DNA of 64,000 bases from Cryptomeria japonica. Taxonomy: Eukaryota; Streptophyta; Pinopsida; Cupressales; Cupressaceae. Below, piece after piece: positions 24,003 through 35,949 of this stretch (its first letter is position 1; every line of letters starts with the position of its first letter). Under the pieces are notes generated by a model, which was not told where the DNA came from, searched no databases, and saw nothing but the letters and a program-made list of their open reading frames with translations. The DNA lies in the NCBI RefSeq assembly GCF_030272615.1, contig NC_081409.1, forward strand, positions 238,543,832 to 238,607,831. Direction: 5' to 3'. Made by a program: the position numbers and the translations under genes.

Positions 24003-26070
24003 ACCTCATTTAAAAAGGGTATCCACAACGAGAGTATAATGGGAGGATTGGCAAATAAAGTTTCTCTTTTGGTTTTTTGATAAGTCAGGAAGGAAGATAT
24101 TATCTTTCGGGTATGTGTAAGTTTGTCCATAGCGGGAGGAATCATTCCCAACAAGGTGATAGATAGTTTGGGAATCAGGATAATTATGTGCAGGGTAAAA
24201 CAACTCTTCCACCAAGAATTCATAGCATTGTTGGTTTTCCTGTGTTTGGAGGAGAGAAGAAAGTGTTGCCATGGCATCTATTGCTTTGTTGTCATTCCTT
24301 GGAATCTGCTGAAAAGTTATTTCTACAAAGTATTTCTTGATATCATCAACCATCTTTTTATAGGGCATTAACTTTTCATCCTTTGTTTGATAATCATCAT
24401 TGATTTGATTGATGGTGAGTTGAGAGTCTCCAAAGACTTGAAGTTGTGTAATGTTCCATTATATAGCCATTTTGATACTTGTAACCAAAGCTTCATATTC
24501 TATTATATTATTGATGCATGGAAAACTTAATTTGTATGCTTTTGGAATTGTATGACCTTGTGGTGTGATGAATAGAATGCCTGCTCCTGATCCATGTTGT
24601 GTATATGAACCATCAAAGTATAATTGCCATGTTTTTGTGGTGATCGTTAGGATATCAGCATCGAGAAACTCAATCTGTAAAGGATGATCATCTTGAAGTG
24701 GTGCCTCTGCTAGTTGGTCTACAATGACTTGCCCCTTGATAGCTTTTCTGTCAATATAATCAATATCAAACTCACTTAGAATCATGATCCATTTTGCTAG
24801 TCATCCTGTTAATGTTGCCTTGCTGAGCAAATACTTCAATGGATCAATTTTAGCTATCAACTTGATCGAGTGAGATAGTAGATAGTGTCTTAATTTTTGA
24901 GAAGCAAAAACTATTGTCAAACATGCTTTTTCTATTGGTGAATAGTTGATCTCGTATCCTACTAATGTTCTGCTGATGTAGTAGATGGCTCATTCTTTTC
25001 CTTCATTATCATGTTGTGCAAGTAGAACTCCTAATGATACTTCGGTGGTTGATACATAGAGTAACAATGGCTTTCCTGGAATTGGTGATATTAGGATGGG
25101 TGGTTGCATGAGATAGGCCTTGATCTTGTTGAATGCGTCCTCACATTGATGGTCCCACCTGAAAGTAACATTTTTGTGTAACTGATGAGTAAATGGTCGA
25201 AATTTATCTGCTAGTTGAGAAACAAATCTTCTAATTGACTATAGTCTTCCTTGAAGTGATCTTAGTTGACTAATATTCCGGGGAGATGCCATTTCTATGA
25301 ATGCTTTGACCTTAGTTGGATCTACTTTGATACCTCTAGTTGAAACAATGTATTCCAATAGCTTTCCTAAAGTAACACCAAAGGCACATTTCTTGGGATT
25401 GATTCATAGCTTATACTGTTCTCACCCATCAAAGATATTTTCTAGTATTCCTATATGGTCTTCTATGTTGTATGATTTGGCCAATATGTCATCCACATAA
25501 TATTCCATGAATGTATGCATCATGTCATGGAATATTATTGTCATAGCTCGTTGATATGTAGCACTTGCATTCTTTAGTCCAAAAGGCATGATGTTCCAAC
25601 AGAAAGTACCCCATGGACATGTGAAATATGTCTTTTCTTGATCTTCAGGTGCTATTTTAATCTGATTGTATCTGGAGAAACCATCCATTAGAGAAAACAT
25701 GGAGTTTCCAACAGTTAAATCTACAATGATGTCAATGTTTGGCAAAGGAAAGTTATCCTTTGGACATGCATTATTTAGATCTTTGAAGTCTATGCATATT
25801 CTGATACTTTTATCTAGTTTGGAAACAGGAACAATGTTGGATACCCATTAAGGATAAGCTACAGGTCTAATGAGTATGACATCCAATAATTTCTTTAGTT
25901 TTGCTTTGACTAGAAGAGCAATATGTGGATGCATTTTCCTTAATTTATTTTTAACTGGTTTGGCTCTTGGACCGACATTTAAGTGATGCATAATAAGCTC
26001 TGGATCCAATCCTGGTGTGTCTACATATGACCAAGCGAAATTGATTTGTCATCATTTGAAGAATTCCATA
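24003..26070 (-). pseudogene. pol: Tat-type reverse transcriptase and dual RNase H
   Basis: RT landmarks on the minus strand are PVSKLDKSIRICIDFKDLN near 25830, KDNFPLPNIDIIVD near 25750, MPFGLKNASATYQRAM near 25590 and the catalytic YYVDDILAKS near 25500. The first RNase H (PLLLYVSTTEVSLG, with Ser where the catalytic Asp usually sits) lies near 25060. The second RNase H, typical of the Tat group, begins WQLYFDGSYTQHGSGAG near 24620 and continues to about 24260. Breaks are stops of CGA, CAG and CAA type near 25840, 25420, 25235, 24990, 24805, 24460 and 24005. Confidence 0.85.
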
Positions 26071-26276
26071 TATTGTTGCATTTCTTGCTCTGACAGAGAA
26101 ATTGTTGGATGTAGGATCTTTGGTTGCTTTCTTGTCCCAATGTTAATTGCCTTTGTTGGTTCGATCAAAATGGATGACCTTTCTTGATAGTGTGCAGGTA
26201 AAGTGTCAAATCTCCCATCTTTCGATGCCTCGAGGAGGTTTTCACCATTAGATACATCCTTTCTTTTTACTTTTTC

Positions 26277-27543
26277 CTAATCTAATGTTGCCAAGAAATG
26301 GTTTTCAGCATTAGATCTGATATTGTTTTCTTTATTTTTACTTTTGCAACTAGGAGATTTGGCACCCACTTGACTGGAAGATACAATGTTGAAATTCCTG
26401 CTGAAATTTGTTGCGGGTTCAATTGCATTAAGATATACAGATATGGCATGGTCATTAGGAAAGGTATCAATGGCAATATGTCTTTCATTTTCCCAATCAA
26501 TAAGTTCGGGGTGGATTAGAGGTAGGGGGTCATCAAGCTGAGATGCTTCGAGGGTATCAAGGGTCTTGATAGAGCTGTCAAATTTTTCAATATGTATATA
26601 GATGTATAGAACGGTACTCTCGTCGGAATGACCTCGTAGAAGGATCTTTTGATCATCCTCGATTAAGTCCAAGTCAACTGAATGTGATTCTAATTCAAGT
26701 GAGCTAGTTCCTAATGTTTGTCCTACATACGTGTGAACTACATCAACTCCTACATCTTCTTCAAAGTAATTTTCTTCAGTTGATTCTTTAGAGTGATAGG
26801 AATCCCATTCCCATTCATTAGAATATGTCTCACTTGCAGCTTGCAATCTACATATTTGTTCATATCGTGTTTGATTTGTTTCTTCTACTTTTCTTGCCAT
26901 ATGTTTTCTTCTTTCATATTCAACCTCTTCTGGGCTAAGATTGAGTTATGTCAACCTTGCTATGATTTCTCCTTGAGTAATACTAGGTTTGTGCTTTCTT
27001 TGATTGAGAGTTAATGCTACTTGGGAGGTGCTTTTAGTTTGTTTTTCATGTTGATTTGAAGTTTGCTTCTTTTTCCATTTCATGTTTTCTTGTGCTTGTT
27101 GTTTGGTTGATGCTTCGTCCCTTTCAATTGCAAGTTGTTCTTATCTATTTTCATATTTCTCTTGTCGTTGGTTAGATGATGTTTCTTTTGGTAGAGTAAC
27201 TTGTCCATACCCTAAGCCTGCTTTGTCTGTAGCCTGCTGAGTGTAAGGTTAGATAGGTTATGAGATACCTTCTTTTCTTTTTCCTACAAGGCCTATTCCA
27301 GTGTATCCCATTTTTCTAAGAATGTTAAATCCTTTTCCATACTTTTCTGTAGGTCCCCAAACATTGTTGATCTTTTCTTGGACTTCTTCATCCTTGTATA
27401 GCCATTGTAGTACATCTTTGTCTTCTATTTCCTCTGATAAGGTACCAGCACTAACAAATGCTCCATCAAATATTGGAAGATGTTTCACAATTGGTTGTTG
27501 TTTAGAGTTTGATGGTTTTCCATAGGAATTAGGAGAGATTGGT
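26277..27543 (-). pseudogene. Linker with G-patch domain between protease and RT
   Basis: The segment 27488-27258 reads MKHLPIFDGAFVSAGTLSEE and ends with GKGFNILRKMGYTGIGLVGK, the Gly-rich pattern of a G-patch RNA-binding domain. In Tat and some other plant gypsy elements the G-patch lies downstream of the protease, as here. A Gln/Lys-rich linker follows, then a 207-residue open acidic segment (26900-26277) before RT. The acidic part has no recognised domain. Frames are interrupted near 27255 and 26940. Confidence 0.7.
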
Positions 27544-27699
27544 AATTATGATATTGAATATTCTCCATTCCCTCGATCTCTTAGCTGCATTTGTTTTTCC
27601 ATACTTGACAAAATTGAGGCAAATGATTTTTCTTTGGATTGTGTGTTTGAAGATGATGCCTCCCTATTATGAGGAACAATGACCTCTTGAACTGGTTTG

Positions 27700-28260
27700 A
27701 GATTACTACAGTACTGAAATGGATTTGAATTTGCTGAGATCGTGATTTCCTGCCCATTGTAGGGAAACTTTAGGCACTGATGATATGTTGATGGAACAAC
27801 TTGTATATCATGTATCTAGGGTCTTCCCAAGAGTATATTGTATAATAAGTCCAAGTCTAGAACTTGGCATGCTATGTCTTTCTATAAATGACCCACTCTG
27901 ATAGGTAATATCACAATCCCTTTAGAGGAACGCTCTTCTTCATCATATGCTTTGATGGTGATCCTTTTGCAGGGATCAACTGCATCTTCTGAATAACCTA
28001 GCGCACGAACAAGACTCAAAGAGCAAATGTTTAAGCCAGATCCTCCATCTATTGGGACATGTTTAACCTGTGTCTTATGAATGATGACTTTGATATGCAA
28101 GGGAGCATTATGGGGATGTTGCAAGGACATGTCATCTTCTTCGGTAAATGATAAGAAGTGAGGGGTTGTGAGGTGTCCCACCATGGTTTTGAATTGATCT
28201 ATATTAAGATCTTTAGACATTGTTGTATCTACTAATGCTCTTTCAAGAATTTGTTTGTGT
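27700..28260 (-). pseudogene. pro: Tat-type aspartic protease
   Basis: A 112-residue open stretch (28220-27882) carries VKHVPIDGGSGLNICSL near 28045, the retropepsin active-site motif in its Tat form (D-G-x-S/A-G-L-N). After a CAG-type stop near 27880 the second half continues with VLDLDLLYNILLGRPWIH, the LLGRPW landmark of gypsy proteases. The catalytic Asp is present. Confidence 0.8.
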
Positions 28261-28418
28261 GCAAGTGAAAGCTATAAAAGTTCTAAGATGGATATTTGCG
28301 TAGGTGATTTCTGCAATTGCTCCACTAGATTATATTGTTTTGTAGTGGATGACGTGTTAGTGGTAGGACCCGACAAAACAACTTTAGCTTTTCTTCTTGT
28401 GATAGCATGAACAGGTTC

Positions 28419-29294
28419 TTAATTTTTCTTTTCTTTTACAATCACATTTACCACATTATCATATGTATGAGCGTAGTTTACCTTTGCTTTACCCTTACCA
28501 TTATTTGTTGTTGATGATTCACCCTTCTCATAGTTTGGAAGCGGAGTTTTAAAAGTTGTATGAAATTCGTTTGTCTTATGTCCATCCATAGTTATTACTC
28601 CATTATCAATCAAATCTTGGATGACATGTTTCAACCGTTGACAATTATCTGTGTGATGTCCCTTGCTTCAATGGAAATCGCAATAATGGTTATCATTCCA
28701 CCAAGGGGGTTTTACTTGAGGTTCGTAGTTCCTTCCTTCTGGAAAAGTAATCAATTTGTTTGCAAGAAGTGTCTTTAGTTCTGACCCAAGTGGTTCACCA
28801 ATGTTTGTAAATTTCCTTCGAAAGAAATTGTTGAAAGTTGATTTTTGGTCATTGTTATTTTGTTGAGCTGCTGCTAAGTGAGTGGATAATTTGAAAACTG
28901 GTTGTTTTGGTTTTACATTGTTGTTATCCACTATTCCATCGTTGACGACATTTCGATTTCTATTCCAAAATTTAGGCTTATCATTATAATTGTTGCTAGA
29001 AGGATTAACGCCTTCTTTGTATAGCTTCAACTCACCCTTCTTTATCATATCTTCTTCCATTCTGATACCATTATCAATCATCTTTTCAAAATTTTGATGG
29101 CATTGCATTTTTATAAGATAACACATTTGTCCATTTAGGTTGTCAATGAATATGTATATCTTCTCGTATTCTAGCATCGTTCAAGGATATCATGAAGCTA
29201 ATCGTCTCCATCTCTGTAGAAACATCATGAAAGGTTCTCCACTCTTTTGTTTAGTGTTACATAAATCGAGCATTGTTAGCTCATGTTGAATGTT
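28419..29294 (-). pseudogene. gag: Tat-type gag, C-terminal part
   Basis: Continues the gag interrupted by the solo LTR. It reads NIQHELTMLDLCNTKQ near 29290, then a 169-residue open segment (29177-28668) with basic and Asn-rich stretches, then CDFH with SKGHHTDNCQRLKHVIQDLI near 28640. That last segment has the His/Cys spacing of the zinc finger at the end of Tat gag. The frame is closed by a TAA near 28419 at a probable CAA codon. Confidence 0.75.
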
Positions 29295-29299
29295 GTAAG
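29295..29299. repeat. Target-site duplication of solo LTR, left copy
   Basis: GTAAG directly before the solo LTR; repeated at 30784-30788. Without the LTR and one copy, the gag coding sense runs through. Confidence 0.8.
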
Positions 29300-30783
29300 T
29301 GTAGACGTATAAAAATGACCATATTCCTAAATGAGTATCTAATGTTCATTTTATCCCCATTCCTCTATTTAGTTAAATCTAATTAAATTAAATCACCCAC
29401 ATTCTTCTATTTTAATTAAATAAATTATTCAATTTATTTATTTAAATTTGCTTAAGCCCTTTACACCATTTGATTGAATAAATCATTTTATTTAATTAAA
29501 TCCCTTCTCTCTACTTTTTAATTAAATTTACATTTAATTAAATAGTTCACCCCAATTAAATAAATCTAATTTATTTAATTTCCCAACTTGCAACCAAATT
29601 AAAATAAAGAAATTTATTCTAATTAATCCTATTATTCCTCATCCACTTGCATTTTTCTACATCTCCTACTTGCGCCCTAACCCCCTTCCTAAATTCTTCT
29701 AGAATCCATTTAATCCTAATCAATTAACCCAAACCTATCAATTATCCCCTTTCGCTAAATTTGAGGAGGTCACTTCTCAAATTTGGAGTAAAGTCTTCAA
29801 AAGGCATTAAAGCCTTTATGCCTTCAACAAGCTAACTTGTTGAATACCCCCAAATTTGGAAGGACTCTTACAAATTTGTCCCCAAAGTATTCAAACCATT
29901 AATGGTTAACTAACCCTTAGTGGCATGGTTAGAGACTTTTTTACTAACTTAACCCTCATCTAACTCAAGGGTCTCATCAAGCATTCATTGCTTTGACCAT
30001 GGTTATTCCTTTAACCTTTGCACAAGAATTTATCCTTTGGGTAAAAGCTTTATCCATTGGATAACCCTAACCTAACCTTAACCCTTACCTTCAAAGGTAA
30101 CCATGAGGTCTTCTCAAGCATTTAATGCTTCTTACATATCCTTTCAAGCAGTCTTATGTTGACAATTGTCACCATTTTTTTGGTGAAAATTGTGAACATG
30201 GATTGATAACTTTCAATCCTGGCCCTTGATTAACTCCTCCGATCTTGACCATCCATTTCCCTATTTTTACTATAAATAGAGCTCTCATTCCTCCATTTTA
30301 AAGGATCCATCCAAGATTTTAGTATCTCATTTATGCTCAATTTTATCAATACATCTAGCCTCTCTTTTTAATAGGAATCAATCTAATAAGCATTTTAGAA
30401 TATTTCTATTATCATTAGCTTAAATTATCAACTAGTTTAGCATGTTAGGATAGTATTGCTACTAATCTTATCATCTTATAATCTAGTTTAACTCATTTGT
30501 AGAATCATGCATAGATAGGATGCATTTATGTTAAAATCAATCAAAGGCATCCCTCATTCATGCATTCGTCATCCCTAAGTCACTTTGCTCAGTGATCTGA
30601 GAGCAAAGGCATTGGCTTGAGGGACCTTGTGAGATAGAGAACCATGGAACCTACCTTGGGAAGTTGAGTCATTGTTCATGACTCCATAACTTGCACCAAG
30701 AAGTCCTGTGGGTGTGTGGACAAGCCTCTTTGAGTATCATTTTTCACATTTTGAGTTCAATCGACCTGCTTTTCCTGCACATA
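29300..30783 (+). mobile_element. Solo LTR inserted in Tat gag
   Basis: A 1,484-bp LTR-like block flanked by the 5-bp duplication GTAAG. It begins TGTAGACG and ends CACATA, where a final ACA with one C-to-T change would restore the usual end. An AT-rich head with many AATTAAAT words is followed by a TATA box (TATAAATA, 30271-30278), so its promoter points right, opposite to the host element. The gag coding sense stops at its left edge and resumes at its right edge. A single LTR with a target duplication is the product of recombination between the two LTRs of a complete element. Confidence 0.85.
30271..30278 (+). promoter_or_regulatory. TATA box of solo LTR
   Basis: TATAAATA in the context TTTTTACTATAAATAGAGC, late in the LTR, the usual place for the U3 promoter. 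Confidence 0.6.
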
Positions 30784-31634
30784 GTAAGAGTACTGTGAAA
30801 CAAACTTATCCACCAATTCTACAAATGATATAATTCAAGGTGGAAGTTTTGAGAACCATTCCATAGCTAGTCCACTTAAGATTTTTGGAAATAATCTCAT
30901 CAGATAAGTATCCTCATGTGCAAACTCCATACTCAGCGTGCAAAATTCTCTTATATGATCCTGAGGATCAATGCTTTCATTATATTTATCGTATCAAGGA
31001 GTTTCACAACCTATAGGAAATGGCATCATGTTTAGATTTCTATCGAAGGGGTAAGGACATATTTCTTGAAGCGAGTATCTTCTAACAGTTCCTCTCTACA
31101 TATCTTGAATTTGTGTTTGCAGCGTTTGTATTTGTTGTGTAAGAGCCGTGATAGGATTGTCAACATGATTTGTCCCTATATGAGTGTGTGTTCTAGTATG
31201 ATCTTGATCTCTTCTTGTGTCATTTCGAACCTTCTTGTGTCTTCATTAGATTTAACATGGTTGAGAATTTCTACGTCATCTTTTTTGGGAATCGAAGTTT
31301 CCTCATTAGTTCTTGTGTTATTAGGAATTGATGTGTCATTAATTTTGAGACCAAAAATATCCTCATGTTGTTCGTTATCAAGGGAAGATTCACTTCTCTT
31401 TTGTGCTAATTTGCTCACATCAAAATCTTGGGGGAGTGTAGCACCAGATTTAGCTAACATTAGGAAGTATTTTTCTTTTTCTCCCTCCAATATTTTCGCC
31501 ATAAATTTATCGAATTTAGTATCTTGTTTGATTTCTTGGAGATGTTGTTCTGTTATTTCCCCTTCTTCTTGTATTTCATTTTTGGGTTCCGTGGTTCTAT
31601 AATCTTCAATTATTTCCAATTTTTCGATTTTCAT
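30784..31634 (-). pseudogene. gag: Tat-type gag, N-terminal part
   Basis: Begins at an ATG at 31632-31634 and is open for 152 residues of acidic, Lys/Glu-rich sequence. After stops near 31176 and 31100 it continues with the characteristic gag core: FAHEDTYLMRLFPK near 30925, LSGLAMEWFSKLPP near 30870 and VDKFVSQYSY near 30800. That last block is cut by the solo LTR at 30783. The acidic N-terminal region has no recognised fold. Confidence 0.8.
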
Positions 31635-33720
31635 TTTTGCGATCTTTCATCTCTGCACTCTAGTTAAAATGGGCATACACATGTGTTAGATACTATGCAA
31701 GGATTCGATTATCTAAAATTTGTTTCGATAAGTGATCAACTGACAATGTAAATGTGATAGAGGGATATGACACGAAAAGATAATTCAAGTGTTTAAAAGT
31801 TTGCAAGTTTTTCAATCTTCGGTTTTGGAGTGCAATGATGATGATTTTGATAAAAACTAAGTCCAATAGGAACAATATATCCTACGATGTGGTACAAGGT
31901 TATCCTGATGAAATGTTGCAGTTTCGTGATAGAGGATGATAGATCCTGATGAGAAACTGTGTTTTGAGTGATCAGTTTATCAAAGAGGGTGATAATGCAC
32001 TTTGAGATGTTTAGATCTTGAACTTGTTGAAGGTGAATACTTGAAAATCTTGAGGTGTCTATTTCTAGAATCCGATTTGACAGATGATAACTTGACCAAG
32101 TGAACCAAGGAGACAATCTAAGCACAAAATGACAAATATCAGGTGTTTATGCTCATTGTAAATTGATCAAGAAAATATGACAGATCTGAAAAAGACATGC
32201 AAGAAGACAGCTCTGGACTGACAATGACATAAATTCGTATGACACCATATACAACCCCAAATGACAATTTAGACCGGCTCATATGACAAACCAAAAATCT
32301 CACATGACAAAAGACATAAACTCGTATGAGCTTTCTCACAGAACCAGACGATAAAAGATGACACTAAATTCTCTGCTAAATTGACTCGTACGACAATTCA
32401 CACTGGACCAAACAGTTAAAGATGACATAAAATTCTCTACTAAGATGACTCATACGACAAGTCCCACTAGACTAGACGATAAACTAGATGCTTCATATGA
32501 CAAACTAACAAACTCGTACGACTGAGGACAGAACAAAGACAAAAATTTTGTTTGTATAGATTTTTGATCAATGAAGTTTGATGTTTTGCTTCTGTTTTCC
32601 AGTATTTTAGATGTCTGATTTTATGTTTTAGGGATGAAGACACAACAAACACGCGATATGATAAGTGATCTCATGCACAACATGCTAAATCCTAAGGAAG
32701 TTGGCTGAGAGAGAAAACCTTTGCTTGCAAACTTAGGTACACACCCAATGGCTAATCAGAATACGGTCATTGAGTCTCGTACAATGGATTCTCAACACCA
32801 TATTATCCGACTCCAAACACTAATGGGGGCACGATATGGCAAGTGTCTTGGGAGAGTTACTATCTCTCTTGCACAAATATTATCCCCCTTTCAGAGGTGA
32901 ATTGGGTAGCTTCTAATTTTAATTGGAACTAGTAAGGGATTTGTTCGACACGTCGAGGTATAAACTCAATTAAGAGGTCTCCCATCCTTGAAAACCAAGG
33001 TTTGATATACCCAAAGGTATGGAGGAGAGCTATTCCCAAGCACTTCTGTTGACTTGATTTTCATCAAATCATGTTTATTTTATAGTGGCTTGGAGTAATT
33101 GGTGTTAGTTGTTCCCACTTGGGTTGTTCCCCTCTCACTGGCCTTAATGGCTTTGGCCTTATAAGCTCCTCGAGAGGGCAGGCCCGCTAAAGATATGCAC
33201 TATTGAAAGGAAAAGATGAGTCTAGATTTCTGATCACCTAAGAAAGGTGAGAGCATACTTGCCTATCATCAAAACACATAAGACATGTTTGTTCATTTCA
33301 ATTAGCAAAATAAGTGTACCTAGAAAACTTAAAGAAGACGCAAAGTTTGGTTGAGTCCTCCTAGGCAACTTGCAAAACGAATACGTTAGTAGTCATGATG
33401 TGTTTTAATGAAATGAAGCTTTGACAAGTGTAATATTTGACAATTGTCCTGCAAAAACCAATTAGGCTGTCAAAAAACTCACAAACAGACCAAGGTTAGC
33501 ATTAGTAATAATCAAATTGAAGCATGAAAACCCTAAAATGCAATCTATTTTGAAACACAGAAGCAAAAATTTGTAAGACAATTCTCACCTGCTCGTGTGA
33601 GGGCACAAAGGAGCTCGTACGATACAAAAAGGGAACTCGTACGAAATTATGAATTAGACCCAGCCAGAAACCTGCTAGATTGAAAATTTGATGATGTTAA
33701 GAGGCCAAAAATGAGATTTT
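31635..33720 (-). other. Long leader of Tat element with TCGTACGAC-type repeats
   Basis: About 2.1 kb between the primer-binding site and gag, without a long reading frame. It holds at least ten near-copies of the 9-bp palindromic-core motif TCRTAYGAC: 32235, 32279, 32300, 32322, 32386, 32450, 32493, 32514, 33615 and 33637, with a weaker one near 33592. The remainder is AT-rich. Long leaders are known in Ogre-type elements; the function of this motif is unknown. Confidence 0.6.
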
Positions 33721-33740
33721 CAGCCCCACGGTGGGTGCCA
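33721..33740 (-). other. Primer-binding site of Tat element
   Basis: On the minus strand it reads TGGCACCCACCGTGGGGCTG, three bases inside the LTR end. The TGGCRCCC...GTGGGG form is typical of Tat/Ogre primer-binding sites. The matching tRNA was not checked. Confidence 0.75.
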
Positions 33741-33743
33741 AAA

Positions 33744-34861
33744 TGTTGTGCCTGTGAAGTGTGATACCTGCAGCTGCAACACAAACACTCAATACATCAT
33801 TACAAGCATGGTTATCAAATTGAAATCAAATGAAAGATAAACCATGACGAAGCGACCTATCGTCTCCTAAGAGATGTGAGTATGTATTTGCTCTCAGATC
33901 TGGATAAGCAATCCCAGTGACTTGACTACATCTAGATAGAGGATTTGAAATGATAATGATATGCAAACTAGATGAGATTGATTATGCTAGATTGATCCAA
34001 GAGGCTAATTAAGATAATGATATGCATGATTAAGCTATGATGATGATGATGCAATTAAGCTAGAAAAGAGATTGATTAAGCTACATGATTCAACAATTAT
34101 GCTAAAAAATGATCAAATTAAGCTAATGCAATTGCCTATAACAATGCTCAAAATGATATGCCTATAGTAACAATGCCTAAATTGATAATGAGATGGGATG
34201 CTTTGTGCTCCAAAATGGGAGATATTTATAGGATTCCCAAGGCCATGGGTGAGGTGGAAGGAATCAACGATCAAGATTGAGTCTGAAGATATCAAGGGTG
34301 AAATTGGAGGAGGTTGGAGAAGAGGTTGAAGGAAGGGACACTTGTCATCTCTGTGGTGACAAGTGTCAAGGAGCCTGGCTCATGAGAGGGCAAGTGTCCA
34401 AGGGAGGAGACATATGGCCAAAGTGCCATGTGTCTCAAGGGGAGAATATCCACACCATAGGAGGTTAGGATAAGGAGGTTAGAATGTGCAAGATAGGATA
34501 GGGTTAGGCAAACCCAAGGTTAGGTGGAATGGGTTAGGTTAGAGGGATGGTTAGGTTAGGTGGTTAGAAGTTAGGAGGCATGTGGGTAATTTGAATTTAA
34601 AAATTCAAATAATAGGAAAAGACTAATTAATTAGATTAGAAGAATTGATTGAAATGGGGGGAGGATTAACTAATTTGAATTAATTAATCAAAGGGGACCA
34701 TTGAAATGAACCTATTAAATAAATCCTTAGATTTATTAATAAGTAGATGAAAGAGAGAATTTAATCAAATTGCTAATGAATTCAATTAAAATAGGGCGGG
34801 GGATTAATTAAATAATTGCTTATTTAATTAATTATCTTCAAACCCTTTTTAGGTGTATACA
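33744..34861 (-). repeat. 5' LTR of Tat element
   Basis: On the minus strand it starts TGTATACACC at 34861 and ends at 33744, next to the primer-binding site, giving TG...CA ends. A minus-strand TATA box (CCTATAAATATC) lies at about 34219-34231. The segment 34460-34570 is rich in GGTTAG-type words. No matching second LTR was found in the window. Confidence 0.75.
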
Positions 34862-34950
34862 AATTCAATTTTGAAACAATTTGACATGCAAATGATAGGT
34901 AAATGCATGAAATGTGTCATCTTTTGGTTTTTGTGGAGGTGTTATTTTAC

Positions 34951-35127
34951 TAGTATATCTATATTTAAAAATATAGGTAAATTATGCCAAGAGATATCTC
35001 ATAATAAAAGGGAATCTGACGTTCGCTACTTAATTTTATTGATTGTTCCCTTTTAAATATTATGGTACTCTTCCACTATCATTTGAATGTAACGGTTTCA
35101 TATAGTTGGAGACAAGTGGCGAGGGTT
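34951..35127 (+). repeat. Left terminal inverted repeat
   Basis: Inverted match to 37587-37732 from TAGTATATCTAT to GTGGCGAGGGTT, with small insertions in the left copy. Confidence 0.75.
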
Positions 35128-35400
35128 ATATTTTATTTGATATTTCATGGATTTACCCATCATTTGCATGTCAAATAATTTTCTAATTTTTTACTTAATA
35201 TACTAACCTTAAAAAATGTATGTATATATATCTCTTTGATTAAAAATGTATGAATATATATTTTAGGTACTTTGATAACATTCATTTGCTTAATGTTTAT
35301 TACTCTTTATGTGATTTTCTAATTAAATTGAAAAGTATATTCCTTTAGGTATTTAATAGTAATTTAAGAGTTAATAATAATTTGCAAGCATGTCAGGAAG

Positions 35401-35949
35401 ATGTCAGATTATATACATACAAAATGGGTGTCCACTTGGATGTCAATGTATCACATGTATCTTCCATGCAATGTCCTCCTTCGTATTGAGCAATTGAGTG
35501 TCCGCTATTGGGTTAGAGACATGATGGTCAAGAAAATTAACAACAATGGACTAAGGACCACTCAATTCAAATTTGACAATTATGCTCTATATTTTAACTT
35601 ATTATATGAATCTAAGATCAAAATGAACTTATATGTCAAATTTTATAATCTAAAGATTGAGATTTTAGATTTGTGTGGTTGGTCGATTTCTCTATACCAC
35701 AAGATTCGAGATCTTTACCTTGTTGGATGCATTTGGAAGATCGTTATTAGACCAATAGTAAAAATTGAGAAGCACACTCTATCCAATCAACTTAGTATGA
35801 AGTTTATGAGATTTCTTAAGGGACAATCACGGATCAGTTATCACACAGGCCCACCCGAGGAATGGTTTCTTACTACTCTTAAGCTTGGGTACTCTATTAG
35901 ATTCACAGTACATCAAGTTATGTCATCATTCAGGTTGTTGCATGCATAA
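35401..35949 (+). CDS. Unrecognised ORF inside TIR element (182 aa)
   Basis: An open frame beginning with ATG and ending with TAA, lying inside the inverted repeats. The product is rich in Leu, Ile, Tyr and Lys with no signal peptide or clear domain. I cannot match it to a transposase family. A second frame overlaps its end (35885-36073) and may hold the continuation after a frame change. It could be part of a decayed transposase, a captured host fragment, or a chance frame. Confidence 0.3.
   Translation: MSDYIHTKWVSTWMSMYHMYLPCNVLLRIEQLSVRYWVRDMMVKKINNNGLRTTQFKFDNYALYFNLLYESKIKMNLYVKFYNLKIEILDLCGWSISLYHKIRDLYLVGCIWKIVIRPIVKIEKHTLSNQLSMKFMRFLKGQSRISYHTGPPEEWFLTTLKLGYSIRFTVHQVMSSFRLLHA

Larger units (their letters stand above)
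22400..34861 (-). mobile_element. Tat/Ogre-like Ty3/gypsy retrotransposon (minus strand)
   Basis: Reading right to left: LTR (34861-33744), primer-binding site, a leader of about 2.1 kb, gag, protease, a linker with a G-patch, RT, two RNase H segments, integrase and an A-rich 3' region. A G-patch and a second (archaeal-type) RNase H are hallmarks of the Tat group, which includes Ogre. The solo LTR at 29300-30783 is inserted in gag. The RT (YVDD), integrase (D, D, E) and protease (DGGSGLN) residues look intact, but many CAG/CGA/CAA-type stops break the frame. No 3' LTR matching 33744-34861 is visible on the left, so that end is truncated or replaced. Confidence 0.85.

Noticed and set aside
31066-31602. 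178-residue plus-strand open frame
   Set aside because: It is antisense to the Tat gag on the minus strand, whose domain content is clear.
34460-34575. Interstitial telomere repeat
   Set aside because: The words are GGTTAG/GGTTAGG with irregular spacing, not the plant TTTAGGG array, and lie inside an LTR.
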